From contig NZ_JAHSTU010000001.1 in the NCBI RefSeq assembly GCF_019145495.1, positions 310,001 to 374,000 on the forward strand: 64,000 bases of DNA. Direction: 5' to 3'. Source of the stretch: Pseudomonas azerbaijanoccidentalis (GTDB lineage Bacteria > Pseudomonadota > Gammaproteobacteria > Pseudomonadales > Pseudomonadaceae). A program made the position numbers and the translations under genes. Within the stretch, counting starts at the first letter, position 1. Each line of letters begins with the position of its first letter. Shown piece after piece: positions 8,269 to 16,667 of this stretch. The notes below the pieces were generated by a model, which was given only the letters and a program-made list of their open reading frames with translations, did not search any database and was not told the origin of the DNA.

Positions 8269-9738
8269 ATGTCAGCATCCAGCTCTATCAATCAGCTCGA
8301 CCCTACAATGACGGCGCCATGGACACGGCCGGAACCATTGCCCAACAAGCCGGGAGGTGAAAGCAACCTGCTTCATCGCTCGGCATGGGTTGACCCGGCG
8401 AACCCGCTGAGGCTTGAATTCAAAGCCTGGTATGAGTTCCCTCCGCCCCCTGGGTGCGAGCAGGTAGACGTTTTCCTGGGTGACAACGAGAGCAATATCA
8501 TCGCTTCCAGAACATGGACGCTACCCATGTCGCCCGGCGATTACTACGTTGAGATTCCCGCCGACAGGTTGCCCCATGGAGAGCAACAGATCAGCTTTAT
8601 CATGACCAACTATCTCGGCGTGCCGGCCCGATCGTTTCCCTACACGGTCACCGTCGATAAACAGGAACCGGTGCTTAACGCCTCCAGCCATCTGACGTTT
8701 CCCCCAGCAGTATCCCCCCCCGACAAACTCACTGCGCGCTACCTCGAGCAAAACGGCGATGAGGTAAAGGCCGGTCTTCCCGCTTATACGACACCCCGGC
8801 CATGGGACCGCATCACCTGGTACTGGGGCTCAACCCCGGGCAGCCTGGAGCAGGGCGGTGTCATCGAGCTCGATGACCAAAACCACTCAGCGCCGGTGAC
8901 CATTACGGTGCCCGGGGATTTGATCCGCAGCCGGGGCGATGGCCTACGCTACGTGTGGTATCAGGTGCACGACCGTGCCGGAAACCCGAGCTCACGCTCC
9001 GATTCTGTCGAGCTGGACGTTGCGGCCACACCGATCCCGCGTGTTCTACCCCATGTGACTATCAAGGAGCTGAGTACTACAGCCCCCAGCGGCATATTGG
9101 ACCCGCTCAAGGCCATGAACGGGGTCACGGTTACGATCCCATCCGAGGCGGTGATTTACGAGGGTGAGGGGGTGTTCGTGTTGTGGGGAGAAAAAGGCAC
9201 GCCCGGAAGTTATCGAACCAACACGCCGATATTGCCAGGTTCCAAGGACTATCACATCCCCAGCGAAAAGGTCAGGTACCACATCAACAGAACGCTGGTT
9301 GTGGGTTATGAGGTGATCGAACCCGGTGTCGTTGACCCGCACACATCCAATCCCTTCAACCTGAGAGTCGAAAGGTTGACCGGCACGCCCGCCGTTCAAT
9401 GCGACAAGGTGACTGGCGGCAGGCTGAGCGTGGCAAGTGTGCCTGATGGCGGGGTTGCCAAGTTCACGCTTGGGCGCTGGTCGCACATGGGCACAGAGCA
9501 ATTTGTGACGATTGTGGTGAGGGGGCTCAGTACGAGCAACCAGCAACTCGACATTCCCGTTGTGACCGATTTCCCGGTGCCGGCAGCAGGCCAGACGATT
9601 GATGTGGGGCAGATTACCAAGGCGAATTTGCAGCGCTTCAAACTCAATAATCAGCTTGAAGTGCGAGTGCGGGTGAGTTTTGACGGGAAGTTGACGTGGC
9701 AGGTGTTTACGTCGTTGACGCCGACGTTGGTGGCTTGA
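8269..9738 (+). CDS. Ig-like repeat protein of unknown function
   Basis: The 489-residue protein starts MSASSSINQLDPTM, with AAGGAG at 8255-8260 eight bases before the ATG. It has no signal peptide or membrane helix. It appears to be built of about four beta-sandwich modules: AWYEFPPPPG..VDVFLGD near 45, ITWYWGSTPG..RYVWYQVHDRAGNPSS near 190-250, VFVLWGEKG..VVGYEVIEPG near 300-370, and a C-terminal module ending LNNQLEVRVRVSFDGKLTWQ. The last resembles the C-terminal module of the 15175 protein (LNQQFNVTVEASFDGGFSY), and the WFGSLPPPGE region of the 3793 gene matches its first module. Family function is unknown; structural, adhesive or toxin-companion roles are possible. It lies 142 nt after the autotransporter and converges with rhs1. 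Confidence 0.7.
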   Translation: MSASSSINQLDPTMTAPWTRPEPLPNKPGGESNLLHRSAWVDPANPLRLEFKAWYEFPPPPGCEQVDVFLGDNESNIIASRTWTLPMSPGDYYVEIPADRLPHGEQQISFIMTNYLGVPARSFPYTVTVDKQEPVLNASSHLTFPPAVSPPDKLTARYLEQNGDEVKAGLPAYTTPRPWDRITWYWGSTPGSLEQGGVIELDDQNHSAPVTITVPGDLIRSRGDGLRYVWYQVHDRAGNPSSRSDSVELDVAATPIPRVLPHVTIKELSTTAPSGILDPLKAMNGVTVTIPSEAVIYEGEGVFVLWGEKGTPGSYRTNTPILPGSKDYHIPSEKVRYHINRTLVVGYEVIEPGVVDPHTSNPFNLRVERLTGTPAVQCDKVTGGRLSVASVPDGGVAKFTLGRWSHMGTEQFVTIVVRGLSTSNQQLDIPVVTDFPVPAAGQTIDVGQITKANLQRFKLNNQLEVRVRVSFDGKLTWQVFTSLTPTLVA

Positions 9739-9772
9739 CGCTACTCGAGCAGGTTGTAGTGACATGAAGTAT

Positions 9773-9810
9773 GTTTGGCAACAAGAAAAGCTATGCTCTT
9801 GTTGCCAAAC
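9773..9810. terminator. Bidirectional terminator between convergent genes
   Basis: GTTTGGCAACAAGA (9773-9786) and TCTTGTTGCCAAAC (9797-9810) form a perfect 14-bp stem with a 10-nt loop. It sits 34 nt past the stop of the 8269 gene and 12 nt past the stop of the minus-strand rhs gene. Confidence 0.8.
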
Positions 9811-9822
9811 ACTAATGAGAAG

Positions 9823-12800
9823 CTAACTTCGGATTGTTGAGATGACAACCTCCGGGACTGTTTTTGCTTTAAAAACCGTACTCGCGAAATTGGATGTTGA
9901 GCGGGCATTTACAGTTGTATTTGCCTGCGCTGCAGCCTGCTTCACAACCTTTGGAGCACGAGTAACCTTGATTAGGTTGCTAAAAGCTTTCGAATCAGCC
10001 GGTGCAGATTGGGCAACTTTCGTTAGGCCGCCCAATGCTATCGGGTTCAATGCCAGCGATTTGATGGATGTCGATGCGCTCAGAGCAGCATCGTCGGTTA
10101 AGCTGCTGACGCTAGCGGCAGTTTGCACCGCGGTGGAGGCACCCAATAAAGCTCCACGCGTAGCGGGATCATAGAAGTTGCCAAAGCCTTCCATAACTCC
10201 AATCGAAGGAGGTTTCAAGCGTTGCACCATTTTATCAAAAGCTCTAAACGCAACCGACCCGATTTTGTGTGGAGCAGATGCAGCAGCAGCGGCAGAACCA
10301 GCAATTCCCCCTACTACGACAGTCGGTAGCGCAGCCAGCCCCAAATAAAGCGCAACCTCGCCAGCTGTTTTGTCACCGGTGGCAGCGTTAACCGCACTGG
10401 CAATCGTTGAGGCCCCCCCAAGTGCTGCGCCGACCCCCAATGCCGCCGCCTTCGTCATGGTGAAAGTAGCAGCAGCACCGGTGAGCGGAGTGGCGGCACC
10501 CGCAGTGGCTATTGTTGCGGCTACTGCGGCGGCAGTGGCCACTGCGCCCACTACGACAAAAATCCATGCTATCCAACCGCCGCCCCCGCCCCCATCTGCG
10601 CGCCCAGGCACAGCCCCTTCATCCGGCCGCCGTGGCCGGCCACTGTAGCCGATCGACGAATGCCCGGTCGGATCGCGAAGCGCAATCGGGTTACCCAGAC
10701 AGTAGCTATAAGGATTCACACCACCACTGCCAAACGGGCTGAGCGAGTCCGGGCTGTGAAAACGTTTCGTGCCCGGGTTGTAGGCCCGATAACCACGGCC
10801 CAGCAAATACCAACCGGTGTTTTCACGCACTTCACCATTGAACGCCCGCACGCTGAACATCGGCTGGTCGCTGTGGCGGTCGCCGTAGGCGCTGTAGACA
10901 GCCGTACGCAGATTGCTCTGCTGGCTTTCGGCAATGATGCTGAAGTTGGCGTCGGTCTGCAGTAACAGGGTCTGCGCGCTGTCACCTGCCACTTGTTGCC
11001 CCAGTGGCTGCTCGCCGTTGCTCAGGAGGCGGGTAAGGCGGCCGTCCTGAACCACCGTGCTCAACTGCTCGCCCTGATAAAAACGCAAAGTCTCGCTTGC
11101 GCTGCCCTGCTGCGAGGTGACCAGGTGGTCGTGGCTGTCATAGCGGTACTGGCTAACGGATCGGCTGGCGGCGACGACACCGAGCAGGCGGTTTTGACTG
11201 TCGTAGGTCAACAGTTGCCCATGTTCATCGTTGAGTTGGCAGCCATTGGGGTCGTAGGTGAACGACGGGTTGCCGTTGGGCCTGGCCGGTGTATAGACAA
11301 TGCTTGTCAGCTGGCAGGGATCATCGCTGGCGTAGGTGAACATCGCCCGTTCGCGGCTGTCGTCCGGGAACGTTGTCGTAACGGTCTTCAGGTTGTCCAG
11401 TGCGCTGAAATAAAAAAGCTGCTGTTTGAACGGGCGGCCTTCGCTGTCCCGGGGCAGATTAGGGCTGTTCCCACATTCATGTTTCGTCAGTCGGCCGCGA
11501 GGATCATAGCTGAATGTTTCCTCGAGCAAACTGTCTCCGTCTTGCTTCAGGTGCCGGCTCTGCAGCAGGCCGTCCGGTTGCCAGACCTGCTCCTGGGTGC
11601 GTGTTTTTTGCCCCGTCAACGTCTGCTTACGCAGGGTTTCGCGGCCCTGGTCGTCATACGTGAGCTCAGTCTCCAGGGTGGTGTTTGCTGTCAGGTCCCG
11701 GGTGGTGGTTTTGCTGGTTTGCCCCAGGCGGTTGTACTCAACCGTAACCAAAAGTTGCCCTTGATCAATGTTTTTGACTCGACCATAGCTGTCGTAGGTA
11801 TAGACGGTATCCAGCCCGGGGTTGCCGGTTTGTATCACCTCTGTACGCTTGAGCTGACGGCCCTGCATGGAAGCGGAGTAGAGGGTTTCCCAGGTTTTTT
11901 CCTCGTTGTCGACCCAGGTTTCGCCGAGCAATTGGTTAGCGATGTTGTAGTGGTACTGACGTGTGCCTTGTTCATTGCTTGCCTGGGTCAGACGTGCGCT
12001 GGTTGTGTCAAAACCGAAGGTGGCTTTTTCGTCCCGCGCAGTGCTGCTGATCGGTTGCCCGGTAAGGGTCAGGTTGTAGTCGTATTCGATGGTGTCATTG
12101 GCGGGCGTGGTCCGGGTCTTGACCTGCGGCTGTCCAGCTTCATAGGTATAAAACTCGGTGCGTTTGCCGGTGGTGGTCCGGGTCAGGCGGCCCAGGCCAT
12201 CGAACTCTTGTTCACCCACGGGAATGACTTCGCCATTGTCGGTCACGCTCAAGGCCACCGGCAGCTCCGCCGCACTGTGCGCGGCGTAGGTACGTTTGAT
12301 GACGCTCTCGTCGGGAAGCGTACTGCTGACCAGGCGTGACTGGGCGTCATAGGTGTAATGGGTGATCAGTTTCAACGGATCGCTGTGCTGGGTGGTTCGG
12401 CCCAGTCCGTCGTAGAGGAACGTCTCGGTCGCGATTTCTTTCCCGGCAGCATCCAGCGTCGCGGTGCGGGTCGGTTTGCCAAACAGGTTCGTCCAGGTTT
12501 CGTTCAAACCACTGATAGCCGGGTTTGGCCCTGGGCTTTGCATCCAGATACGCTGGATCGGCCCGCGGGATTCCTCCGTACCGATAGGGTCAATGTGCTG
12601 ATGGCCTTCGACGCCGTCGGGGCCGATCACCACGGATTGCTCAGCCCAGTCGTCATAGAGAAAGCGGCTCGTGAGCTTCAGCACGACGCCATCAAGCCAG
12701 TCGAAATCGCTCTGTTCGACCAGATTGCCCCTGCCGTCGTAAAGCGCTTCAAGCGTCTGGTACATGCGAGTCGGGGCACTGGGATTAACGTTATCCCGCT

Positions 12801-14850
12801 CCTGGAAAATCAAACGACCCAAGCCGTCAAGCACGCTGCGAGTCTTGATTTTTTTTGCGTTGATGCTGATGTGCTCGATCTGTTGTCCGTGCTGGGTGCT
12901 GAGTACGTACCCGTATTCGCGAAGAGCGGCGAAGTCTGTTCCGGGGGCCACCACTTCGCTGGTTAGACGCCCCAGGATGTCGTAGCGGTAGTGGGTTTCC
13001 ACGCCATCGATACGGTTCATCAATTCGTGCGAGGTGAGCAGCGAATGCTGTTGCACAATAGCCTTGCTGACGCCATCGAAATCGGTGCTCACAGTTTGCG
13101 TGGTTTCTTGCACCGGCACGTTGAACTGACGGCTGATGAGCTTGCAGTAGTCAAATTTGATATGCGTGGATTTTTGGTTGCATGTGACCGTCTGACATTT
13201 GACAAGACCATGCCGAAGCGCATCACTCGGCTCATCAAAGTGCTCATACACCGTACGCTCAAGTTCAGTCTCACCGCTGCCCTCTACCTCAAGCACCACC
13301 TCGTTGTCGAGCGTGAGCCATTCTTTCAGGGAGCTGCCCCCCAGCGCCTGCAATTTCTTGTAGCGATAACGCGTGCGCAAGGTCGGTGCGTGGCCGTTGG
13401 CCGAGGGGGCCGGGGTGACGGTTTTTTCTTTGAGCTGACGCACGAAGCCTTCGGGGTCGGGCGGGCAAAAACCCTCTTCTCCGGCCGCGGGATACCAGAG
13501 ACTGGTTTCGACCACGCCGTTGGCCTGGGTCTGGGTGCGCATGTTGCCAAAATTGTCGTACGTGCTGCTGACGGTTTCAGCGCGTCGGCGGTTGGGGTTG
13601 TCGAGTTGCGACCAAGTGGTTTTGACCGACTTGGGCATCTGGCAATAGTTGGGTTGTTGATCGTAGCTTGCGCCCGGCGTTAGAAAGTACTCGGTCTCGA
13701 CCGTTTGCACATTGTTGCCCTGGGTGGTGGCTTCGCGGGTCAGCAGGTGGAACTGATTGAAGGAGCGCTCGATTTTGCGTTGCGCTTTGTCGTCAACCCA
13801 CAGGGTTTCAACGGTGGCGTACTCATAGGAACCCGTGTGTTTGTAAAGGTTGTCGAGTCCGTCTTCAGTCCAGGCAATGGGAAGACCAAAGCCGAGGAAG
13901 TTCTTTTCGACATCACTCGATTGGCGCTTGTAGGTGTAGCGCACCTCAATCGACGGTTGATTGAACCCCGGGTGCGTTACATGACGGGTTACGCGGGGCA
14001 GGGGTTTGCGTCCACTTGCAGGCGGGAACTGATGGCCACCGTCTTCATAGGACATTACCTCACGTCCGCCCGAGGGGGTTTCTACCTGGGACATACAAAG
14101 CTGGTCGTTGACCAAACTGTATTTGAAACGCCAGGACGCCAGCGGGTCGTCGGGCAGTCCGGTCTGGGGCAGGCTGATACTGGCGACGCGTCTGTCGGTC
14201 GTATTCAGGGTCATGACGTAGCGCGCCAACGGGCTGCCATCCGGCCCGTCAAAAGGTAGCTGTAACAATTCGACGGAGGCGCTTTCGCGCTTGATGCTCA
14301 GCAGGGTCTGACCCGAATCATCCTTGACCGATGTCAGGATCAGGTGAACCCCATCGAACGTCTCATAATCGAGGGTGATCTTGTGCCCGGTGGGCGAGTG
14401 AATTTCGACGGGCATCGCCACACGGTTTTGCGAACTGCCGTAAACCTCCAGGATCTCGACCAGACCGGACTTGTGCATGACGCGGTAACGGTTGGTGCCT
14501 TCCGGATAGAAATGGAAGCTGTCGAGCTTCTTTTCCTTCATGGTCAACTGACCACTGGTACTGTCGGTTCCAGTAACCTTGAAAGTTTCGCCGGTGCTCA
14601 GCGAAAGAATATTGCTACTCAGCGTGTACTGCGACAACTGCAGGTTCCAACCCATGCCGTATCCGCTGTCCACCGTGTTGAGCGGACTGTACGCCAACGC
14701 GAGGCCAAATCCCGGGCCGCGTAAATCATTGGTTTGTAGCTCGGGGAAGCTGATCGAAACCGTATACAAACCGGTGCGTGGATCAACGCCATTCTCCATT
14801 GAACTCATGAAGTTAAGCGCATTAGAGGACACGGAACTGGTGGCAGTCAT
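9823..14850 (-). CDS. Rhs-repeat toxin-like protein 1
   Basis: The product is 1675 residues. The N-terminus (MTATSSVSSNALNFMSSM, then GVDPRTGLYTVSISFPEL) is the SpvB/TcC-like opening of free Rhs proteins. It is followed by many YD repeats (YDGLGRTTQHSD, YDAQSRLVSST, YDPRGRLTKHE) that build the hollow Rhs cocoon. The Rhs-associated core ends with GRGYRAYNPGTKRF, then SPFGSGGVNPYSYCLGNPI and the cleavage-site motif RDPTGH at about residue 1397. The remaining 278 residues (9826-10659) are the variable tip: a Gly/Ala-rich hydrophobic region that could insert into membranes, then a Lys/Ala-rich tail. I recognise no enzymatic motif in it. There is no signal peptide, PAAR or VgrG domain and no obvious immunity gene. 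AGAGG lies 10 nt before the ATG. Much of its core is nearly identical to rhs2 in inverted orientation. Confidence 0.85.
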   Translation of the reverse strand: MTATSSVSSNALNFMSSMENGVDPRTGLYTVSISFPELQTNDLRGPGFGLALAYSPLNTVDSGYGMGWNLQLSQYTLSSNILSLSTGETFKVTGTDSTSGQLTMKEKKLDSFHFYPEGTNRYRVMHKSGLVEILEVYGSSQNRVAMPVEIHSPTGHKITLDYETFDGVHLILTSVKDDSGQTLLSIKRESASVELLQLPFDGPDGSPLARYVMTLNTTDRRVASISLPQTGLPDDPLASWRFKYSLVNDQLCMSQVETPSGGREVMSYEDGGHQFPPASGRKPLPRVTRHVTHPGFNQPSIEVRYTYKRQSSDVEKNFLGFGLPIAWTEDGLDNLYKHTGSYEYATVETLWVDDKAQRKIERSFNQFHLLTREATTQGNNVQTVETEYFLTPGASYDQQPNYCQMPKSVKTTWSQLDNPNRRRAETVSSTYDNFGNMRTQTQANGVVETSLWYPAAGEEGFCPPDPEGFVRQLKEKTVTPAPSANGHAPTLRTRYRYKKLQALGGSSLKEWLTLDNEVVLEVEGSGETELERTVYEHFDEPSDALRHGLVKCQTVTCNQKSTHIKFDYCKLISRQFNVPVQETTQTVSTDFDGVSKAIVQQHSLLTSHELMNRIDGVETHYRYDILGRLTSEVVAPGTDFAALREYGYVLSTQHGQQIEHISINAKKIKTRSVLDGLGRLIFQERDNVNPSAPTRMYQTLEALYDGRGNLVEQSDFDWLDGVVLKLTSRFLYDDWAEQSVVIGPDGVEGHQHIDPIGTEESRGPIQRIWMQSPGPNPAISGLNETWTNLFGKPTRTATLDAAGKEIATETFLYDGLGRTTQHSDPLKLITHYTYDAQSRLVSSTLPDESVIKRTYAAHSAAELPVALSVTDNGEVIPVGEQEFDGLGRLTRTTTGKRTEFYTYEAGQPQVKTRTTPANDTIEYDYNLTLTGQPISSTARDEKATFGFDTTSARLTQASNEQGTRQYHYNIANQLLGETWVDNEEKTWETLYSASMQGRQLKRTEVIQTGNPGLDTVYTYDSYGRVKNIDQGQLLVTVEYNRLGQTSKTTTRDLTANTTLETELTYDDQGRETLRKQTLTGQKTRTQEQVWQPDGLLQSRHLKQDGDSLLEETFSYDPRGRLTKHECGNSPNLPRDSEGRPFKQQLFYFSALDNLKTVTTTFPDDSRERAMFTYASDDPCQLTSIVYTPARPNGNPSFTYDPNGCQLNDEHGQLLTYDSQNRLLGVVAASRSVSQYRYDSHDHLVTSQQGSASETLRFYQGEQLSTVVQDGRLTRLLSNGEQPLGQQVAGDSAQTLLLQTDANFSIIAESQQSNLRTAVYSAYGDRHSDQPMFSVRAFNGEVRENTGWYLLGRGYRAYNPGTKRFHSPDSLSPFGSGGVNPYSYCLGNPIALRDPTGHSSIGYSGRPRRPDEGAVPGRADGGGGGGWIAWIFVVVGAVATAAAVAATIATAGAATPLTGAAATFTMTKAAALGVGAALGGASTIASAVNAATGDKTAGEVALYLGLAALPTVVVGGIAGSAAAAASAPHKIGSVAFRAFDKMVQRLKPPSIGVMEGFGNFYDPATRGALLGASTAVQTAASVSSLTDDAALSASTSIKSLALNPIALGGLTKVAQSAPADSKAFSNLIKVTRAPKVVKQAAAQANTTVNARSTSNFASTVFKAKTVPEVVISTIRS

Positions 14851-15022
14851 TGTGATTAACCTCTACATGTCGGCGGGTAAAATAGCGGTTCGAACACCTG
14901 TAGGGATCAACAATATCTGTGACTACTACCTCAAAACGACGGCAGGCAAAAAGCAGCGATAACGGCCAGCCTATGCCGGTGTTTACTGACGTGCAATAAC
15001 GGGTGACAGGCGTTCGGCAAAA

Positions 15023-15096
15023 ACAATATCAGCCGATCGACGCCGGGTAACCTATCAGTTCTGATAGTAGGCAGGCCGCAAAACAAGGCGTACAAA
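15023..15096. promoter_or_regulatory. Bidirectional lux-box-like promoter C (box 15052-15067)
   Basis: The perfect inverted repeat CTATCAGTTCTGATAG lies in the 324-nt gap between the divergent genes at 14850 (minus) and 15175 (plus). On the plus side TACAAA starts at 15091, 23 nt after the box. On the minus side TATTGT (15028 to 15023) also starts 23 nt after the box. Box plus flanks nearly duplicate site A at 2271. The rest of the gap shows no gene. Confidence 0.6.
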
Positions 15097-15174
15097 CTAG
15101 CCATCGATGACCAGCAACCTGACTGACGCCCGGTTAACAACCGACATCCATGCAGGGAACGCAAGGGAGTTCGC

Positions 15175-16626
15175 ATGATGGCAACAGCACCGACCTCGCC
15201 TGACAACACGACGGTTTTACTGCCGGTTGCTCAGTTCACTGAGTCACATAACCTTGAGCTGGACCCCGATAAACTAGGTATTAACGGAGCGACGGTCGTA
15301 GCGCCACCATATCAGGCGATGTCGGTGGGAGATGTGGTGACATTGAGCGTGGATATTTTTTATGGAAGCGACTACTTAGAAACGCTCAAGCGACCCAGAA
15401 CCCTGACTGCCGAAAACATCGGCGAACCCGTTTACTGGACGGTTCCAAAAGATGCACTGCAACAGCTTCAAACAGGTGACCATATTGAGGCGAGCTACAG
15501 CATCGCCTATGTCACGCCGACTGTTGCCACGGTGTCGGAAAAGCAAACCTTACACATTGTCGAGAAATCGAGCCCCGAGTTGCTGCCGCGCCTTTCAATC
15601 AAGGACTTTGCTGGTGACACCCTGGATCCCGACGCCTACCCGGACGGCATCACGCTGAGCATTGAGTTGTATGCCGGCATTCAGGTAGGTGACTGCGTGA
15701 TGCTGCACGCCATGGGCGAATCCCGCTTGGTCATTGCGATATACGTCGATCAGACGACTATCGACAGTCAGACACTGCAAATCCCCTTCGGCCATGCGTG
15801 GCTGGCAGCCAACAGCGGCAATGAAGTGAGCCTGATGTATGAGTATGCCCGGCTGGGCAGTGCGGGCGCTTCGCTGACATTGCCGTTGATGCTGCGCAAA
15901 CCCTTGAACCTGCCGCCGCCCATCATCGTCGGTGTTACACCCGACGGGCCTGACGACTACCAAGGATTCCTGTTGGGCCACAACGCCTTGAACGGCATCA
16001 CCATACTGCTTCCTGAGGAGGCGGTGATCGGCTCGAACGATAAGGTGCAGATGGTCTTCGATGGTTTCCAACCGGGGGGGCATTACATGGCCGACCCTGA
16101 TTTCGGCGATCCGAAAACATTCAAGATTCCTAAACGCTATGTGCCTGCGAACCTGGGTAAGCGTTTGTATGTGTTTTATGAAGTCACACCGCCGGGTGAG
16201 AAAGCCGTTAAATCCCGGCGCTACGATTTGCAAATCAAGAATCTGACCAGCGGGTGGCCAACCCTCCAGATCACTTCCCCCCCTGGAGCATCCAACGCTG
16301 AAGTTTCGTTAAAGACCGTTAGCGATGCCGTGACTGTTCGACTGCGAGCGTGGGTATCGATGGCCGAAGGGCAGCGGTTACGGATATACGCCAAAGGCGT
16401 TCTTCAGGCGGGCGACGTGGAGGAAACATTTAACGTTCGCGTCGGTGCTACTGAAGTAGTTACCGAAGACGAATATTTGGAAGGCGAAATCCAGGCGAAA
16501 CTGCCTCGCACTTTTTTGGCGAAACTGACACTCAATCAGCAGTTCAATGTGACCGTCGAAGCCAGTTTTGATGGAGGCTTCAGTTACAAGCAACTTCCTA
16601 TGATATCCCCCCGGCTCGTTGAGTAG
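15175..16626 (+). CDS. Ig-like repeat protein, first gene of the rhs2 operon
   Basis: The 483-residue protein begins MMATAPTSPD; GGGAG at 15165-15169 serves either of the two adjacent ATG codons (15175 or 15178). It has no signal peptide. Four beta-rich modules can be followed: VVTLSVDIFYGSDYLETL near 60, the ASYSIAYVTPTV region, VQMVFDGFQPGGHY..YVFYEVTPPGEKAVKSRRY near 285-345, and a final module RLRAWVSMAEGQRLRIYAKG..NVTVEASFDGGFSY. The arrangement parallels the proteins at 3793 and 8269. Function is unknown. The next gene begins 41 nt downstream, so it is probably co-transcribed with the three large paralogs from promoter C. Confidence 0.7.
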   Translation: MMATAPTSPDNTTVLLPVAQFTESHNLELDPDKLGINGATVVAPPYQAMSVGDVVTLSVDIFYGSDYLETLKRPRTLTAENIGEPVYWTVPKDALQQLQTGDHIEASYSIAYVTPTVATVSEKQTLHIVEKSSPELLPRLSIKDFAGDTLDPDAYPDGITLSIELYAGIQVGDCVMLHAMGESRLVIAIYVDQTTIDSQTLQIPFGHAWLAANSGNEVSLMYEYARLGSAGASLTLPLMLRKPLNLPPPIIVGVTPDGPDDYQGFLLGHNALNGITILLPEEAVIGSNDKVQMVFDGFQPGGHYMADPDFGDPKTFKIPKRYVPANLGKRLYVFYEVTPPGEKAVKSRRYDLQIKNLTSGWPTLQITSPPGASNAEVSLKTVSDAVTVRLRAWVSMAEGQRLRIYAKGVLQAGDVEETFNVRVGATEVVTEDEYLEGEIQAKLPRTFLAKLTLNQQFNVTVEASFDGGFSYKQLPMISPRLVE

Positions 16627-16667
16627 TCTCCGGCTGGTAGTCGTTCAATCTTAATGAGGTGATTATT

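Noticed and set aside
10993..13683. Long plus-strand frames (448, 202 and 230 residues) opposite rhs1
   Set aside because: They mirror the rhs1 coding sequence. rhs1 has clear YD repeats and core motifs, and the plus-strand products show no recognisable domain.
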